DNA of 64,000 bases from Hypoxylon rubiginosum (lineage: Eukaryota > Ascomycota > Sordariomycetes > Xylariales > Hypoxylaceae), in NCBI GenBank assembly GCA_902806565.1, contig CADCXA010000055.1, forward strand, positions 1,488,001 through 1,552,000, read 5' to 3'. The notes under the pieces are model-generated. The model saw only the letters and a program-made list of their open reading frames with translations. It searched no databases and was not told the DNA's origin. This document shows positions 12,001-25,349 of the stretch, piece after piece. The first letter of the stretch is position 1, and every line of letters begins with the position of its first letter. A program made the position numbers and the translations under genes.

Positions 12001-15000
12001 TATTAATTATTTTTTACGATTCGCCATTTAATAATTTTTATTATAATTATTAATTTATTTAAAGTTATTTTAAATTTAATTAATATAAAATATTATTTAT
12101 TAATTAAATTTAAATATTTATAACTAAAATCTAATATATATTCCGTTAGTTTAATTAAAATTAAATATTTATATATATTATTATTTTTATTAAACGGTTA
12201 TTAATAATATTAAAATTAATTTTAAATAACTTATTATAATTAATAACTTTTAATGTTAATTATTTATTGTTTTTATTATTTAAAATTAATATTATTTATC
12301 TTTTATTATTATAAATATTTATATATTATAATAATATTATATTTTTATTTTTTAATAATTTTTAATATTAAATAAATAATATATTTTTTATTTAAATTTA
12401 ATTATCGTAAAAAAGTTTATAAAATATAAATAATATTAATTTTATATTTTTTAATGGTTTTATATACATTTTTAATTAATTATTTAAATTTAATAAAATA
12501 TATATTTTTACTTTTTAATTTATATTTTTTAATATAATAAATAATAGTGCTTAAATTAAAAGTTAATAATTTAATAAATTTAAATTATATTTTATTATTA
12601 ATAAATCTAAAAGTTAATTTATAATCTATAAATTAATAAATAATAGATTTTATTTAATTAATATTAAAGTAATATTATTAATAAATAATAATTTTATATT
12701 TATTTTTTTTAATTAAAATAATATTAAATATAATATTATTTTTTTTAATATTTTTAAAATATAAATATTAATATCAGTAAATCGTATTTACTTTTTTAAA
12801 TAATTAATAATTAAATATAATTAATTTAAGTTTTTAATATTATTTTAAATTTATTTTAAACATAAACTTTTTATTTATTTTTTAATTAATTTTTAGTTTT
12901 TTAAGTTTTAATAATTATTATTATTATAAATTTAATAATATTAATTATTTTTTTAAATATATCCTTGTTATTTAAATTATAATTAATTTTTTTATTGGTT
13001 AATTTATTATTATTTTTTTAATTTTCTTATTATTTTTCTTATTTAAAAATTTCCAAATTATTATTATTTTTTTATATTAATAGTTTTTAATATATAATAT
13101 ATTTAAATTAATTTAAAAATAGTAATTATTTAATTAAGTGTATTTTAATAATATATTTAATGTTTTTAATTTTAATAATAATTAATTAATTAATAATAAA
13201 ATTAATATAAGTTTAATTTTAACGTAATTATTTTTTTTTAAATAAAATATTATATATTTAATTTTAACTAGTTATATAAATTTATATAATTAATAAAATT
13301 TCTTTAACTATAAATAAGAAAATTATATAATGTAAAATTAAAATTATATAATTATTTATTATTTTTAATTTATAATTTAAATATATTAATAATAATTTTA
13401 ATTTTAATTTAATTATATATTAAAAACTTATAATCTTAAATAATAATTTATAATTTATTAAATATTATTAAATTATATAAAAACTATTTAAATTAATTTT
13501 TTTTATAATATATTTTAATTAAATTTAATTATTATTTTATTTAATTTATATTAAATATTTATTAATTAATTTATTGTTTAATTTTTTAATTTTTATAACT
13601 TAAATTATAATTACAACTAAATAAAACTTATATTAATTCTTTTTTTTTTTAAAAACAATTAATTTAAATTTATAACTTTTTAATATTAAATTTATTTTAT
13701 ATGTTAATTATATTTAAATTAAAAGTAATTAATTTAAAAGTTATTTTTATATTAATTAAAAGAATAAAATAAATTTTAATAATTTTTTAATGTTTAATTA
13801 ATTATTTAAATTATTTTTATAAGTTTAAATAAATATAATATTTATTTTTAATTTTTTTATTTATTAAATTTATAATTATAATTTAGTTTTTATTAATTAT
13901 TATATTAGTTTTTTTTTTATTAATAGTTTTAATTTAAAAAGTTATATATTTAATTTTACTATTAGTAATTAATAAAAATATAATAAACCATTTTAACAAT
14001 TTACTATTAAAATCTTTTTTTTAAATAAGTTAACCTAACGTTGTTTTTTATTTATAACTATTATAATTAATTTAAGTTTAATAATTATAATATAAATATT
14101 TATTTTTTTAATTTTTAAAATATACTTTTTATTATTTTTAATTAAAAAAACTAGTTAATTTATTTTTTAAATTTATATTTATATAATATATATAAATAAT
14201 AAATCTTTTATTATAACTTTTCCAGCCGATTTAATTTACTATAAATTTATTATAAACATTTTTTTTTTTATAAAAAAATTATATTTTAAATTACCTAGTA
14301 ATAATTCCTTATATTTAATTAATTTTTAAATTTATATTTACTTTAAATAAAAACGTTACTTATAATTATAATTAAAAAAAATATATTTATTAATTATATA
14401 ATTATAATAAATAATTAATTAATTTAAAAGTTTTTATAAAATTATATAATTTTTTATTATATATTTTATTTTATTATAATTATAATATATAATTATATTA
14501 TTATGTTTTTTATAGTTATTTTTATTTTTATTTTAATTATATATTTATAAATTTAAACTTTATTTTATATTTTATTAATTTTATAAATACAACGGTTTAT
14601 AAAATATATTTTATAATATTTAATATTATTATTTTATATTTTAATAGTATTTTTATTATTTTTATAGTTAAATATATATATTTATAAATTAATAAAATAG
14701 TTATATTATTATTATAATAAAAATAATATAAAATATTAATATTTAATATATTAAAAATATAAGATAATAAAAAAATAAAACGTTTTTAAAAATTTAATTA
14801 ATTTAATTTTAAATAAATTTATTTAATATATTTATATTTATTTTTAATATATTTATATTTAAAGTTTTAAATACTAGTTTTATTTTTTATATAATTTTTT
14901 TATTTAACATTTAAAATTAATTATATAAACTAAATTATAAATTTATAAATTTAATTTTCTTGTTTTATTATATTATTACGTTTATAATAATTTTTATTAT

Positions 15001-16561
15001 ATTTTAATATATATATTTTTTTATAAATTTATATATTTAATTTATTTTTTTATTAAATATTAACTATATTTTAATTAAATTCTATAATATCTAATTTTTA
15101 AACGTTATATAACCCTTTATATTAAAATATTAATACGTTTAATTTTAAAAGGTTTTTAATTAGTTTTTTATTATATATTTAACAAGATTATTTACATGTT
15201 AAAAATATATTAAAATTAACTTTTTAATTTTATATTTAAAATAATTAATTTAAAACGTTAATTTTAAATTATAACTTTTTATTATTATAAGAAATTATTA
15301 TTTAAAAAGTTTTTTTAACTTTTTTTATTTTTTTTAACTTAATTTAAATAAATTTAAATATTAAGTTTAAATGTTTTTTTTTAATTTATAATTAAAATAA
15401 GTTAATTATTATTAGTTTTTATTTTTATTAATTATTAAATTAAAGAAATTATTTATTATAAAAAACTTTATATTATAAATATATTTTTTTAATAACTTTT
15501 TTAATATTTTAATAAAGATAAGATTTAATTTTTTTATAATAATAAAAAATTATTTTATAGTAATAATTAATATTAAATTTAAAAATTAATTTATATTATT
15601 TAATATATTTAATTTAATTGGAATAATTTTTAATTTCGATGTTTTTAAACTCTTTTTTAATTTTAATTTTTTTAGCTTTTTAATTAATATTTTAATTTTT
15701 AATATTTTATTTATAATTTTTAAAGGTTTAATTTAAAATGTTTTTAAAACAGGTTTTAAATTTATATTATATATTAAACTTTTTATTAAAAGATTTTTTA
15801 ATTATTTTATAATTATTATAATTTAATTATTTTTAATTTATAATAAGTTAAATAATAAATTAAAGTAAATTATTATAATAAAAATAATTAATTTTAATGT
15901 TTAATAATTAATTTAAATTTAATTTTATATATATAATAAATTAATTTTAAAATTTATTTTTAAATTTTTACATTTTATAATAAAAATAAATTAATTTTAA
16001 ATTTTTTTAAAAAAAATATAATAATAAATAAAATTTATAAATTTAAAATAATTTTATAGTTAATTTAAAATTTAAATATATTTTTATAATTAAAATAATT
16101 TAAATTAAAAATTTTTAAAAAAAATATATTAATAAGTTAATTTTATAAAATAATTAAAATTTAATATTATAATTTAAATTAAAAAAACACGTATTATTTT
16201 TATATTATAATTAAAATTAAATTATTATAATAACTTTATATTTTAATATTAAAATTAAATAAAATATATAATATTATAAATTAATTTAATAATAATTAAA
16301 TAATAATATATAATATTAATTATAATAAATTTTTATTTAATTTAATTTATAATAATTTATAATTATAATAATTTTATATTAATTAATAATTCTTATATAT
16401 TTTACGTTTTTTAAATATTAATAATTTTTTATAAATAATATATTAATTTAAAAGAAAAATTCTTTTTTTATATATAATTAATTAATTTAAAAATATTTTT
16501 ATTAAAATTATAATAAAAAACCAAAAAAATAATAAAATAAAAATTATAACTTTTATTATAA

Positions 16562-16740
16562 TATTAAATTTCGAAATAATCCTTTAAAAAAAACAATATA
16601 ATTTATTATTATAAGAACTTCGGAAATTAGCTAGCTACTTTTAACTTAAGAATCCATTTGTACGTAAACCACGTGATTAGGGTTGAGTCACTTCCTAATC
16701 GGGCTTATCTGGGCTTATCTTGGGTGCTCCCAGGCACCCC
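16562..16740 (+). repeat. Right LTR-like direct repeat
   Basis: Partner of 5825-6003, in the same orientation, 10,737 bp downstream. Its inner (left) end is the mutated one and its outer (right) end is GC-normal, ending in CCCAGGCACCCC where the left copy has the fully transitioned version. The LTR probably extends somewhat further right into 16741-16900. Confidence 0.8.
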
Positions 16741-17286
16741 ATAAGGGCTGAATGATGTTATGCACGCCCTAAGCACGCCCCAAGTTCGGCAGCTCTGGCT
16801 TTTGACTTGGCTTGTCTAGTGCATGAAGCTGTGTATACCTATTTCCTGTCTTCATGATTATATTATAAAAACAATCATAATATGACGCATGAGTGTTTCT
16901 ATTATTCGATAGGACTGAGGTTGAATGCGCTTATAAGAGGTTGATAGGAGTTTTACTAGCCCGCACATGTAGAAATGGCATACTCGAGTAAAAAGTCTTC
17001 GTCCGGTATGATCCTAAAAAGTCTGGGTGCATGTGGTAGAAGCCTAATGGAACTAATGGAAGAAGGAATGTTTGCAGAGGTAAGAAACGTACAGGGATAT
17101 ACGAAATCCACGTGACTCATAGACTAGTAACGCTTCACGAACCAATAAGAAAATTACGGAGCGTTTTCAGCATTGCCAATTGCCAGGCCAGCCGGAAACA
17201 ACAAAGACAACAATTTTAGCGGGTTCCTTATTACGATCGTTGCGATTTGGAAAGCTTCTCGATATTTCATCATTTAGTCCCGTTTG
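16741..17286. other. Intergenic: likely LTR remainder, then Mad1 promoter
   Basis: The first ~100-150 bases are probably the unmutated rest of the right LTR; this is inference, as the left copy is too degraded to align. The rest is Mad1 upstream DNA. No ORF of note. Confidence 0.45.
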
Positions 17287-19677
17287 ATGAGTGCAAACGT
17301 ATCGGGTAATGCAGCTTCTGCCAATCAGCGCGGCTCGATGTCTGGCCAGTTTCGACAAAGTAGCGGGAGCAACGCGCCTCCGCGATCGAGGGTAAGTAAA
17401 TAAATCCATATCACCATACCACCATATCACGATGTGAGTACAACCTCTAACCTGAAGAAATAGGTGACGTCCTTTCGCGCTTCCCTGCAAAAAGCTACCC
17501 AACCGTCCTACAACTTCTTTACCGGTTCCGAAGAAGTACCGACTTCCCATCATGCCAGACCTTCTTCGCGACAAAACCATCCGGGCGCCGAGTCCCTGCG
17601 GGCGTCGTCGCGTGAGAGTTCTAAGGAGAATCTCGCGCCACCCGATGCAGAGGAATACGAGACCCAGCGGAAAAGAATAGAGGAACTTAAGGCCGAACTC
17701 GCTACCATGCGCTTTAAGGCCGAGAACTACGAACAGGAGAAAGAGATAATATCTCTACAGCATGACAATGAGCTACGAGACGTGCGACGGAAGGCTGAGG
17801 ACGACTTCAAACAGAAGCAAGCCGCCGAAGGCGAGAAGAGCAAGGCCCAACGTCAATATGAAAACATACAGAAAGAACTGCAGGAGCTGAAAGAAAGCTC
17901 AGCCAGGGAAAGGACCGAAATAGAGAAGAAGGCACGCGACGCCGCCGATGAAGTGCGTCTTCTCAGAGAACAATTAGAAGACCTCTCGGCCGCGAAGGAG
18001 GAGGGCGAGAGAATGTCCCAAAAGAGAGTTAGTGACATGGACACACAGCTATCAAATCTCCGACAAACCGTCCAAGGACTGGAGCAAGACAATCAGGCAC
18101 GAGAGACTTCGATGCAAGCAGTTCAGAAACAGCTTGCGGACAAGGACAAGCTCATCGGCGACTTGGAAGCCGACGTCTTACGCTTAAAGGCACAGACCGG
18201 AGACGCCGATACTATTGCCATCATCCGTCGAGAGCTCACTGAACAGGTTCAGCACATCAGGTCGCTCGAATCGAAGAACGCCAAGCAGCACTCCGAACTG
18301 ACCCATCTCCGTCAAATACATAAAGCCGTGGAGGTTGTAGAGGAAGAAAAACGGTCGCTTCAACGGAGACTTGAGGCCGCCGATGCCCTCGGGTCGGAAC
18401 TTAGCGAGGCTCGACTACAAAGGCAACGGTTGGAGGACGAGCGACTAGCTTGGACTGCCTATCTGCAGAATGCTAGCATGGACGGTGGAATGATGGAATT
18501 TGACTCCCCTGAGGCGGTTGCGCGTGCGCTTGTCGAGGAGCGATACAACTCCGCTTCTCTCGTCGCACAGCTTGGCGAGATGCAACCTCAGATAATCGAA
18601 CGTGATGAAATCATCAAGGCTATAGAAAGCGACAAAAGGAACCTGAGCTCACAGATCGAAAAGCTGAAGACTACCGGCGCGCCCGTGTCGGCAAGCAAGG
18701 CCCTGGCTCGGATGGAGCGACAGCGTGCGCTTGCCATCAAGGAGGTCGAGTATCTACGTGCTCAGCTCAAGACTTTTGACGTAGAAGACGAAACCTTCAA
18801 CTCCGATAATTTCGATCAGAACAAGGTCGACCGTGTCTCCGAGCTCGAGCAACTTGTTGATAAGTACAAGGAGGAAATCCAATTGCTACATAAGGAGCTC
18901 TCTACTGTAGAGTCGCCAACTGATCCTACGCAACCTGCCGTCGGTTCAAAGCGTAGCCGATCTGACGAAGCGGAGAATGAGCAGCTTGGGGAACTAAACC
19001 GAAAACGCAGAAAGCTCGCCGACGAGCTCTCGAAGCTGCAGACGAAGTACCAAGTCCTGCAGAAAGAACACCAGGTCCTACAGTCTCGCCTCACGGCCGC
19101 CGAAACCGCCAACAAGACGCGCGTCCTGTCGCTGCGCTCGAACCCGACGTCGGACTTCGAGGCGATCAAGGCCGCCACGCTCCAGGCCCTCAAGCAGGAG
19201 AACAAGGAGCTGCTGGCGCAGCTGCAGAAGGAGGCGCGGCGGCACCCGAACCCGAACGTGCCGCTGATCCCGGCGTCGCAGCTGGCGGCGGCGCGGCGGG
19301 AGATCGAGGAGGCGCAGCGGGAGACGGCGTCGGCGCAGAAGACGGCGCGGCGGCTGAAGGAGGTGTGGGCGGCCAAGTCGCACGAGTTCAAGGAGGCCAT
19401 CTTCAGCACGCTCGGCTGGACCGTGACTTTTATCCCGAACGGCAAGATGCGCGTCGAGAGCCTGTACTGCCCGAGCGCCACGGACGAGCAGGAGAACAGC
19501 ATCGTGTTCGACGGCGAGCGCGGCACCATGAAGGTCGCCGGCGGGCCCCAGAGCCGCTTCGCACGCCGCATACAGGACCAGATCCAGTTCTGGGTCCGCG
19601 ACAAGGGATGTATACCCGGCTTCCTTGCCGCGCTCACGCTTGAGTTCTACGAGGAGCATACTAGGGCCGGTCGGTAG
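17287..19677 (+). CDS. mad1: Spindle assembly checkpoint protein Mad1
   Basis: Exon 1 is 17287-17391, the intron 17392-17463 (GTAAGT...TAG) and exon 2 17464-19677, giving 772 residues. The first exon encodes a Ser/Gly/Asn-rich start (MSANVSGNAA). Residues ~95-650 are almost continuous coiled coil with heptad E/K/L/R pattern. Near the end is RVLSLRSNPTS, matching the Mad2-interacting motif of human Mad1 (KVLHMSLNPTS). Then comes ARRLKEVWAAKSHEFKEAI with the RLK motif that binds phosphorylated Bub1, and the compact Mad1 C-terminal fold (STLGWTVTFIPNGKMRVES, FWVRDKGCIPGFLAALTLE). Mad1 holds Mad2 at unattached kinetochores and nuclear pores to make the anaphase-delaying checkpoint signal. The last ~500 bases are much more GC-rich than the coiled-coil part. 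Confidence 0.95.
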
Positions 19678-20365
19678 TGGTAGTAGGTGGTTTTGATGTT
19701 TAAAAGGGGGCAGTGTAATGGTCGAGATGGGCTTTGGTCAAGCTTTTACAGTTATTGAGAGACTGTTGGACAGTGTTCCGTGGTGTCTTCGCTACGGCTC
19801 AAGTTATTTTCGCTTGCTTCATGGTACGGCGTGATATGGTGCGGCATAGCATGCGATGCCTTTCTACTGGAACGGCGGTACATATGCGGGCGTTCGGAAT
19901 CTACCTCTACTTGTGTCCAGGAAGATGATTTGAGCTTGGCGGTCCGGTTTCTGATACCTTCCATCAGAGCAACGATGGCATAATTGAAATCTTCAAACCT
20001 ACATAATGCTATGATCTGCTGTGATAAGAGTACCTAAGATGAAATAAGGTAATAAAGGAAACTGCTTATGCCGGTAGAGTGCTCTGTGAGTATATAATAA
20101 TGGCCTATTGATGGCGCTGAGTATAAGATAGGTAATAGTAGATGAAGTATGCACAAATGGGACCTTCAATTTTTTTTTGACAAACCCGCTAAATCCGATG
20201 TACAAAAGAGCATTAATCGTCGTACAGACAAGAACTTCGCTCTCCATGTTATTTCTCACAAAAAGTCCCCCAAAAGCCCTCCTTTTGCTCTTCTCCCTCG
20301 CCCGCTCTCCCCCTCTTCCTCTTCCTCTTCCTCTTCGTATACACACCACAAATCTGTCTCCGTCT
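19678..20365. other. Intergenic, Mad1 to Syp1 (convergent ends)
   Basis: 3' flanks of two convergent genes. A CTCTTC/CTCTTCC pyrimidine run sits near 20300-20336, just beyond the Syp1 stop. No gene is supported. Confidence 0.55.
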
Positions 20366-23264
20366 CTACCGCGCCTCGTACTTCCCGCTCACCAGTTTCC
20401 GAACCGCGGGCACGTCAACCCACTTGCCCTCTTCCGAGGAGGAAGCGGCGGCCGTCTCGTCGTCCGCGAACGGGTCGTCCTCGCTGAGCTCCACCTCCTT
20501 GCCCTTGGACTCTTCGAGCCGCGACACCGAGACGGGGTTCCCGTCCCCGGCGGCGGCGACGTCCGCCGGGGAGACGCTGACCTCCCAGCGCGCCTCGACG
20601 TGGCCCGGCTTGGGCTCCACGCCGTGGTCGCCCGTTATCCGGCACACCAGCTTCTGCCAGTCGGCGTCTGGCGACAACGTGACGTCGCCGAGTCGCCAGT
20701 ATACGAGGTGCTTGTCCTTCAGGTGCGTCCCGGACGGCTTCGTCTGGGCGCCCGAGGCCTTGCCCTCGTACGTGGCGAAGAGCACTAGGTTGTGGAGCTG
20801 CACGCCAGACTCGGAGCTAGCAAACTTGAAAGCAGGGTTGAGTTTGTATTGTAGCACAAAGCCTAGTTTGTCACCTTGGGGTTTCCAAGCAGGGCTTAGG
20901 AGAATCGGCACGTGCTCCGTAGCCGGCACTTCCGCGTCCGTGTGAAGCCTGTAAGAGAAGCCAATGGCTGTTTTGTGGAGGTGCGATAGATCCAAGGTGA
21001 ATTGGTTCGAGTGGTCAGGGGTATCGTTTGTGACAAAAATACGGTTAGGACTAATGACTTCAAGGCCACCGGAATTGTTGATACGAACAGGGAGATGAGC
21101 TTTTCTAGAGTCAGTTTTCACACCTTTAGAAAAGCAAGAGTCATCAAACTTACATGGCAGATTAGAATCGTCCGTAGCATTGTACGAGAAGGCAATCTCG
21201 CCGGTTACCTTCACAGTCTTGACTTCACCATCTTCAAACGTAGCCGAGACTGTCTCCATGACAGAAGAGTTAAGACCCGGCTCGTTCATTTCGGGATGCT
21301 TTACATGAACGATGCTGTTCAGCGAGTTGCCTGATCGGATTGATTGCGTATCTGATGTCCCTGCAACACTAGCCTCAGATGCAAGGGCGGCAACCCCGGC
21401 AGGTTTGGATGATAGAGCGTGCAACGAAGGAGGGAAATGTGTGGGATTCCCAGTCGCTGACCCTTCGGAAACAGGAGCGGGAACATAAATAGTGTTTCGC
21501 ACGTCTCTCCTGCCTCGGATCGTGCCCGCCCTCCGCGCTGGCGTTCCCATAGCGGAGAGGCTGTTGGCGACATTTGAAAGAGCAGCTTTCTTTGCTTCTG
21601 GGTCCTCTTCAGCGACTGGTTCTTTCTGAATGTTGAGCCTGAACAGCTGTTCGGCTTCTTGGGCAGCTGCCTCTCTCTGTGCTTGAGAAATTGGATCGTT
21701 AGACGTCGGCGGCACTGTAAAGCCCTCGGAATCTTTCTCCGGCTCCCTCTGAGACGGCGGGGGTCCTGGCGGAGGCGGAACATCATCAATGTCGGTAGCA
21801 GCCGATGTGCCATTAACCTGCGACGTTGTCGACGTCGCGGATACCGCCGCCAGCGTTGCTGCGTCGGCAGGGCCGTCACGGCTTACCCCATTCGTACCAT
21901 CATGGCTTGTCTTCTCCTTTCCCTCCGAGTTCCGTATGGGCGTCTCGGTCGAATCCGGGTCTTCCACCAGTGAGCCCAGTCGATTCGTTGAGTCACCAAG
22001 GTTGCTTGATGAAGCCCTAGGTGATAGGCCATGGCTGCTCTTGATGTTTCTTCCGAAAGGACCCTTTGCGGGGGATAGTTGCCCAAACCCGCCATGTATG
22101 CTTTGTCGCCTCCGGCCAAGCATAGTGCCAATGCGACTACGTAGCTTGTTTTCCCCTTGTCCTTCCTTGGAGCCCGAGTGGTCGCTACGATCATCGGGAG
22201 CTGGTGTACTGATACTGGGAGGTGCCAGCGATGGAGTCGGTCCGGTGAAGCTGGAGGACTGTCGTGGCACAGGTGTCCGCTTCTCGAGCTTGGGTCGGCC
22301 GGTTGTCGTCTTGGCCACGAAGTTCTGGATCTCGGTCGCAGTGCTGTAGTCGAGCAGGCTATTCAGAACCGTCTCTGTTTCAGTCTGGTGACGCTGCGCC
22401 TGTTCCCCGTCGTAGGTACCATATTGAGTCAGGCAGTCGCGCAACTGGTTCATCCGGCTTTCGTCTAGGGCCTGTAGGGTTTCGAAGATAAACGGCGCCT
22501 GTGATTCCCATTGCTGGCTGGCCGATTCTAGCTTCCCGGCTGCCATATCAACTTTCTGGGCGCTTGCTTTACCACCCTTCCTGCTGAGCTTGTCGGACCT
22601 CTCTTGGGCATCCTCCAGCTCTCTTGCCATGTTTTGGAGGTTTCCTTGGATAGTTTGCAAGTTTAGCATCTCCTTCTTCTGATGGAAGTTCCGTAGGGGT
22701 GTTTCGACATCCTTTTCGATCTTGGTTGCGAAGATGTGGTGCGACATGGCAACGGAGTCGGCGCACTGAAGGATCTTATCCCATTGTGCCTGGAAAGTTC
22801 TTTACAGGGCTAATGTTAGCATCGCGGAGGCAGAGGCAAGAAACAGATTGCGACAAGTGGTTAGCTGCATTGAATAACATACCCGAGTTCCGACTGCGCA
22901 TTGGGTACCCGAAATTGGGTTAACCTCTTGAGTCCTTGGACATATTGTTCTTCGACTTTCCGACGCTCCTGTGTCGCAGTTTAGCTACATATATACCTAA
23001 CGATAGTTCGTCGCATCGCGTGTGGTTTAGTACCTGTAACCAATCGGCAATCTCTGTATTGACTTTGGATATGCGCTTGACTCGATCGTTGAGGGCATGT
23101 ACAGCTTGGTTGGGCTGGAGGCTCGCCTATTGAGGTTTGGAACGGTTAGCTATCATTCTTCCGGTGGTGTACGTCATTTTCAAATCGTCATTGTCATGGC
23201 GGTCCGAGGGACGGTGTAAGCTTACCAGCATAGCTGGGTACTCGGTCCGTGAGAGATCTTCCAT
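20366..23264 (-). CDS. syp1: Syp1-type endocytic adaptor (F-BAR plus mu-homology domain)
   Basis: Exons on the minus strand are 23264-23226, 23126-23034, 22968-22883 and 22799-20366, giving 883 residues. The first exons encode MEDLSRTEYPAML, ASLQPNQAVHALNDRVKRI and ERRKVEEQYVQGLKRL, the start of the Syp1 F-BAR domain (about residues 1-260). A long Ser/Pro-rich linker follows, with a polyproline patch (PPPGPPP). The muniscin mu-homology domain is at ~560-850 (GEIAFSYNA, GLEVISPNRIFVTND, RWEVSVSP). An acidic tail contains DPF. Syp1 binds membrane and cargo at early clathrin-coated sites and affects septin and actin organisation. A short stretch (20-odd codons around 21120-21170) looks like read-through of a GTAAGT...TAG intron, but removing it breaks the frame, so I left it in. 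Confidence 0.93.
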
Positions 23265-23964
23265 TGCGATTAGGGATGGGCGTAGTCATCCAGGCCGTGT
23301 ATGCGAGTATGATTAAGTACGCAGGAGGGGCGAAACAGAGACATATAAATACGGGGAGAAAGGAGAGGGAAAGGAAGGGAAATAGACTACGGGAACATTG
23401 GAACAGGAGCTGTTAAACCAAGGACAATTGACGATAACGGAGTTGTGAATGCTGATGAATGATATTTTGTAACTGTTATTTTAGAAATGATCGGAAGTTT
23501 AAGTAAGGTGGGTGGCTTTGGGAATGTTGCTCTTTTTTCCTGATGGATTTCGTCTTGTCCCAGAATGCTGTCAGTGTCAGTGTCGTGTCAGTGTCAGAGC
23601 TCCATTCTCTATTCCCCCAAGTCCCCAGCCTTTCCGGCAGAGGCGCCGCGCCGGAAATTCATGTGCCACCTTTCTGCGGGTTATGCTTTTAACGGGTACG
23701 GAACTAACTCTTTTACACCAGTATTATGTATCAAAAGATGCTTCACTAGCAGAGGAGGTACCTAGTTAGATGCATAGCCGATAGAAGGGGGAAGCATTCT
23801 CTCTTCTTCATCTTCAACTCCATCCAACAACTTACCTATTTTACCTACTTTAATAGAAATTTATAGATTTACTTAGAAGATATTGATTTCATCAACTTAT
23901 ATCTCCAGATATCAGCCTCCATCTTGATAGTTTCGGCCCGCGATCTGTGATCTAAGCTGCTAAG
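23265..23964. other. Divergent promoter region, Syp1 and kinase
   Basis: Shared upstream region between the minus-strand Syp1 and plus-strand kinase genes. It has short GTCAGTGTC-type repeats near 23568-23600. No gene is supported. Confidence 0.55.
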
Positions 23965-25349
23965 ATGACCTCTGATTCTGACTGGAGATCTTCACTCACA
24001 TCATCTGATCGTTACGATACTATCCAGGCCATGTAAGTATATGTAAGCTTGACTCTTTATCGTTTCTCTCCGACTATAAAGCTTACATGGACCTCTAGAA
24101 AATCGGCGCTCGAGCAATCAAATGCTCCAATTTCCGCATCGCAATCAAGTGCGTTTGCCATCGAGAATGAAGCTTATAAGACTTCGACATCACGCGTAAG
24201 TACCATAAGAGTGTTTACTGTGAAAGCCACAGTTTATTTGGTTCAGATATTTACTTTGGTGCTGATTGCGTAACAGGGACAATACGATGAGGCATGCCGG
24301 AAATTACCTGGTCAGAAATCACCAGATCCGCTCCAATCACTACTAGAATCTACGGATTCCGCAGACGAATCCCCTCCGGAGTCGCCTGGTATCACGATAG
24401 GATCGTATCATCACTGTCACTATATTGACACGGGAGTAACTGCCGACGTGTATAGGTCAGGTGTAGTAGCTCTCAAGGTAATCGTTGAGACTAGCGTCAA
24501 CAAGGAACCGCACAACCCTATCCGAGAGGCCAAAATTTTGAGGTTACTGAAGAAGCCATGCATTCCGCTGCTGGAGACTTTCAGGGACCAAGAGCAGCAA
24601 TTCGTATTGGCATTTCCATTTATGCCTATGAACCTGCAGACTCTTCTTGAGCAAGGACACATCCCGAGAAGTCGAATACAAAAGTACTTCACAGATATCT
24701 TTAGCGCTCTGAATCATATCCACGAGCATGGCATCATACACAGAGATGTCAAACCTTCTGCGATTCTACTCGAGTCGGTTGACGGTCCGGCATACCTCTC
24801 TGACTTTGGATCATCATGGCATCCGGAGTTATCAGCCTACACCGAGCCTGCCCACGACAAAATCCTAGACATCGGCACGGGGTCATACCGGTCACCCGAG
24901 GCATTATTTGGCAACAAGTCGTATGGTACTCCAGTCGATATGTGGGGAGCCGGAGCTATGCTTGCGGAATGCTGTCGGGATCCGCCTCGGCAACTTTTCG
25001 AGTCCCGAGCAGCCCACGAAGACGGCAATCAGCTTGGCTTGATACTCAGCATCTTCAAGACCATCGGGAGCCCTACTCGAGAATCTTGGCCGGAGGCAGC
25101 GAGCTTCAAGACACCTCCATTCGACATGTATCGAGTGTTTGAAGGACGCACCTGGGAGGATATCCTTTCGGATATCGACGAAGACTTCCGCGAACTCGTT
25201 ACCGCATTGGTAGTATATGATAGTAGCTCTAGAGCTACCGCTGCTCAGGTACGTGCCTGGTGTTGCTGCACGGTCCGTCTCTCACTACTAACAATGCATA
25301 GGCTCTACAATTTAGATGTATGTTGAATGCAGACCATAATAAAGCTTAG
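23965..25349 (+). CDS. Protein kinase, CDK-activating-kinase (Csk1/Cak1)-like
   Basis: Exons 23965-24032, 24099-24195, 24277-25248 and 25302-25349 join in frame to 394 residues. After a Ser-rich start of ~100 residues comes a kinase fold: degenerate glycine loop (TGVTADVYRSG), VAxK lysine in VVALKVI, alpha-C Glu in IREAKIL, catalytic loop HRDVKPSAILL, DFG in LSDFGSSW, TGSYRSPEALFG with CDK-like activation-segment end, and VDMWGAGAMLAE. A weak glycine loop is typical of monomeric CAKs such as S. pombe Csk1 and S. cerevisiae Cak1, which phosphorylate the CDK T-loop. The Asn after HRDxKP, a Mg ligand in nearly all kinases, is Ala here (codon GCG). So activity may be altered. Kinase fold is sure; the CAK assignment is probable. 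Confidence 0.8.

Larger units (their letters stand above)
5825..16740. mobile_element. RIP-saturated LTR-retrotransposon-like block
   Basis: Between two near-identical direct repeats lies ~10.5 kb of almost pure A+T with no coding capacity. Aligned copies of the flanking repeat differ only by transitions of the C-to-T/G-to-A kind, which is the footprint of RIP, the ascomycete process that mutates duplicated DNA before meiosis. The left repeat starts TGTTGG, as many LTRs do. The plus strand is T-rich through most of the block. Since transitions keep purines and pyrimidines apart, the lost coding strand was probably the purine-rich minus strand. At over 10 kb it could be one large element or a nest of several. 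The true 3' end and target-site duplication could not be found; homology may run some way past 16740. Confidence 0.75.

Noticed and set aside
16741..16950. Exact 3' end of the right LTR and its target duplication
   Set aside because: I looked for a CA end followed by GAGGG (the bases before 5825) and found no clear match, so no border is claimed.
18816..19637. Long minus-strand ORF opposite Mad1
   Set aside because: A shadow of GC-rich, codon-biased Mad1 coding sequence; no independent support.
21120..21170. An intron inside the last Syp1 exon (GTAAGT...CTCTAG)
   Set aside because: Its removal (about 49 nt) shifts the frame, and reading through keeps the mu-homology domain in frame.
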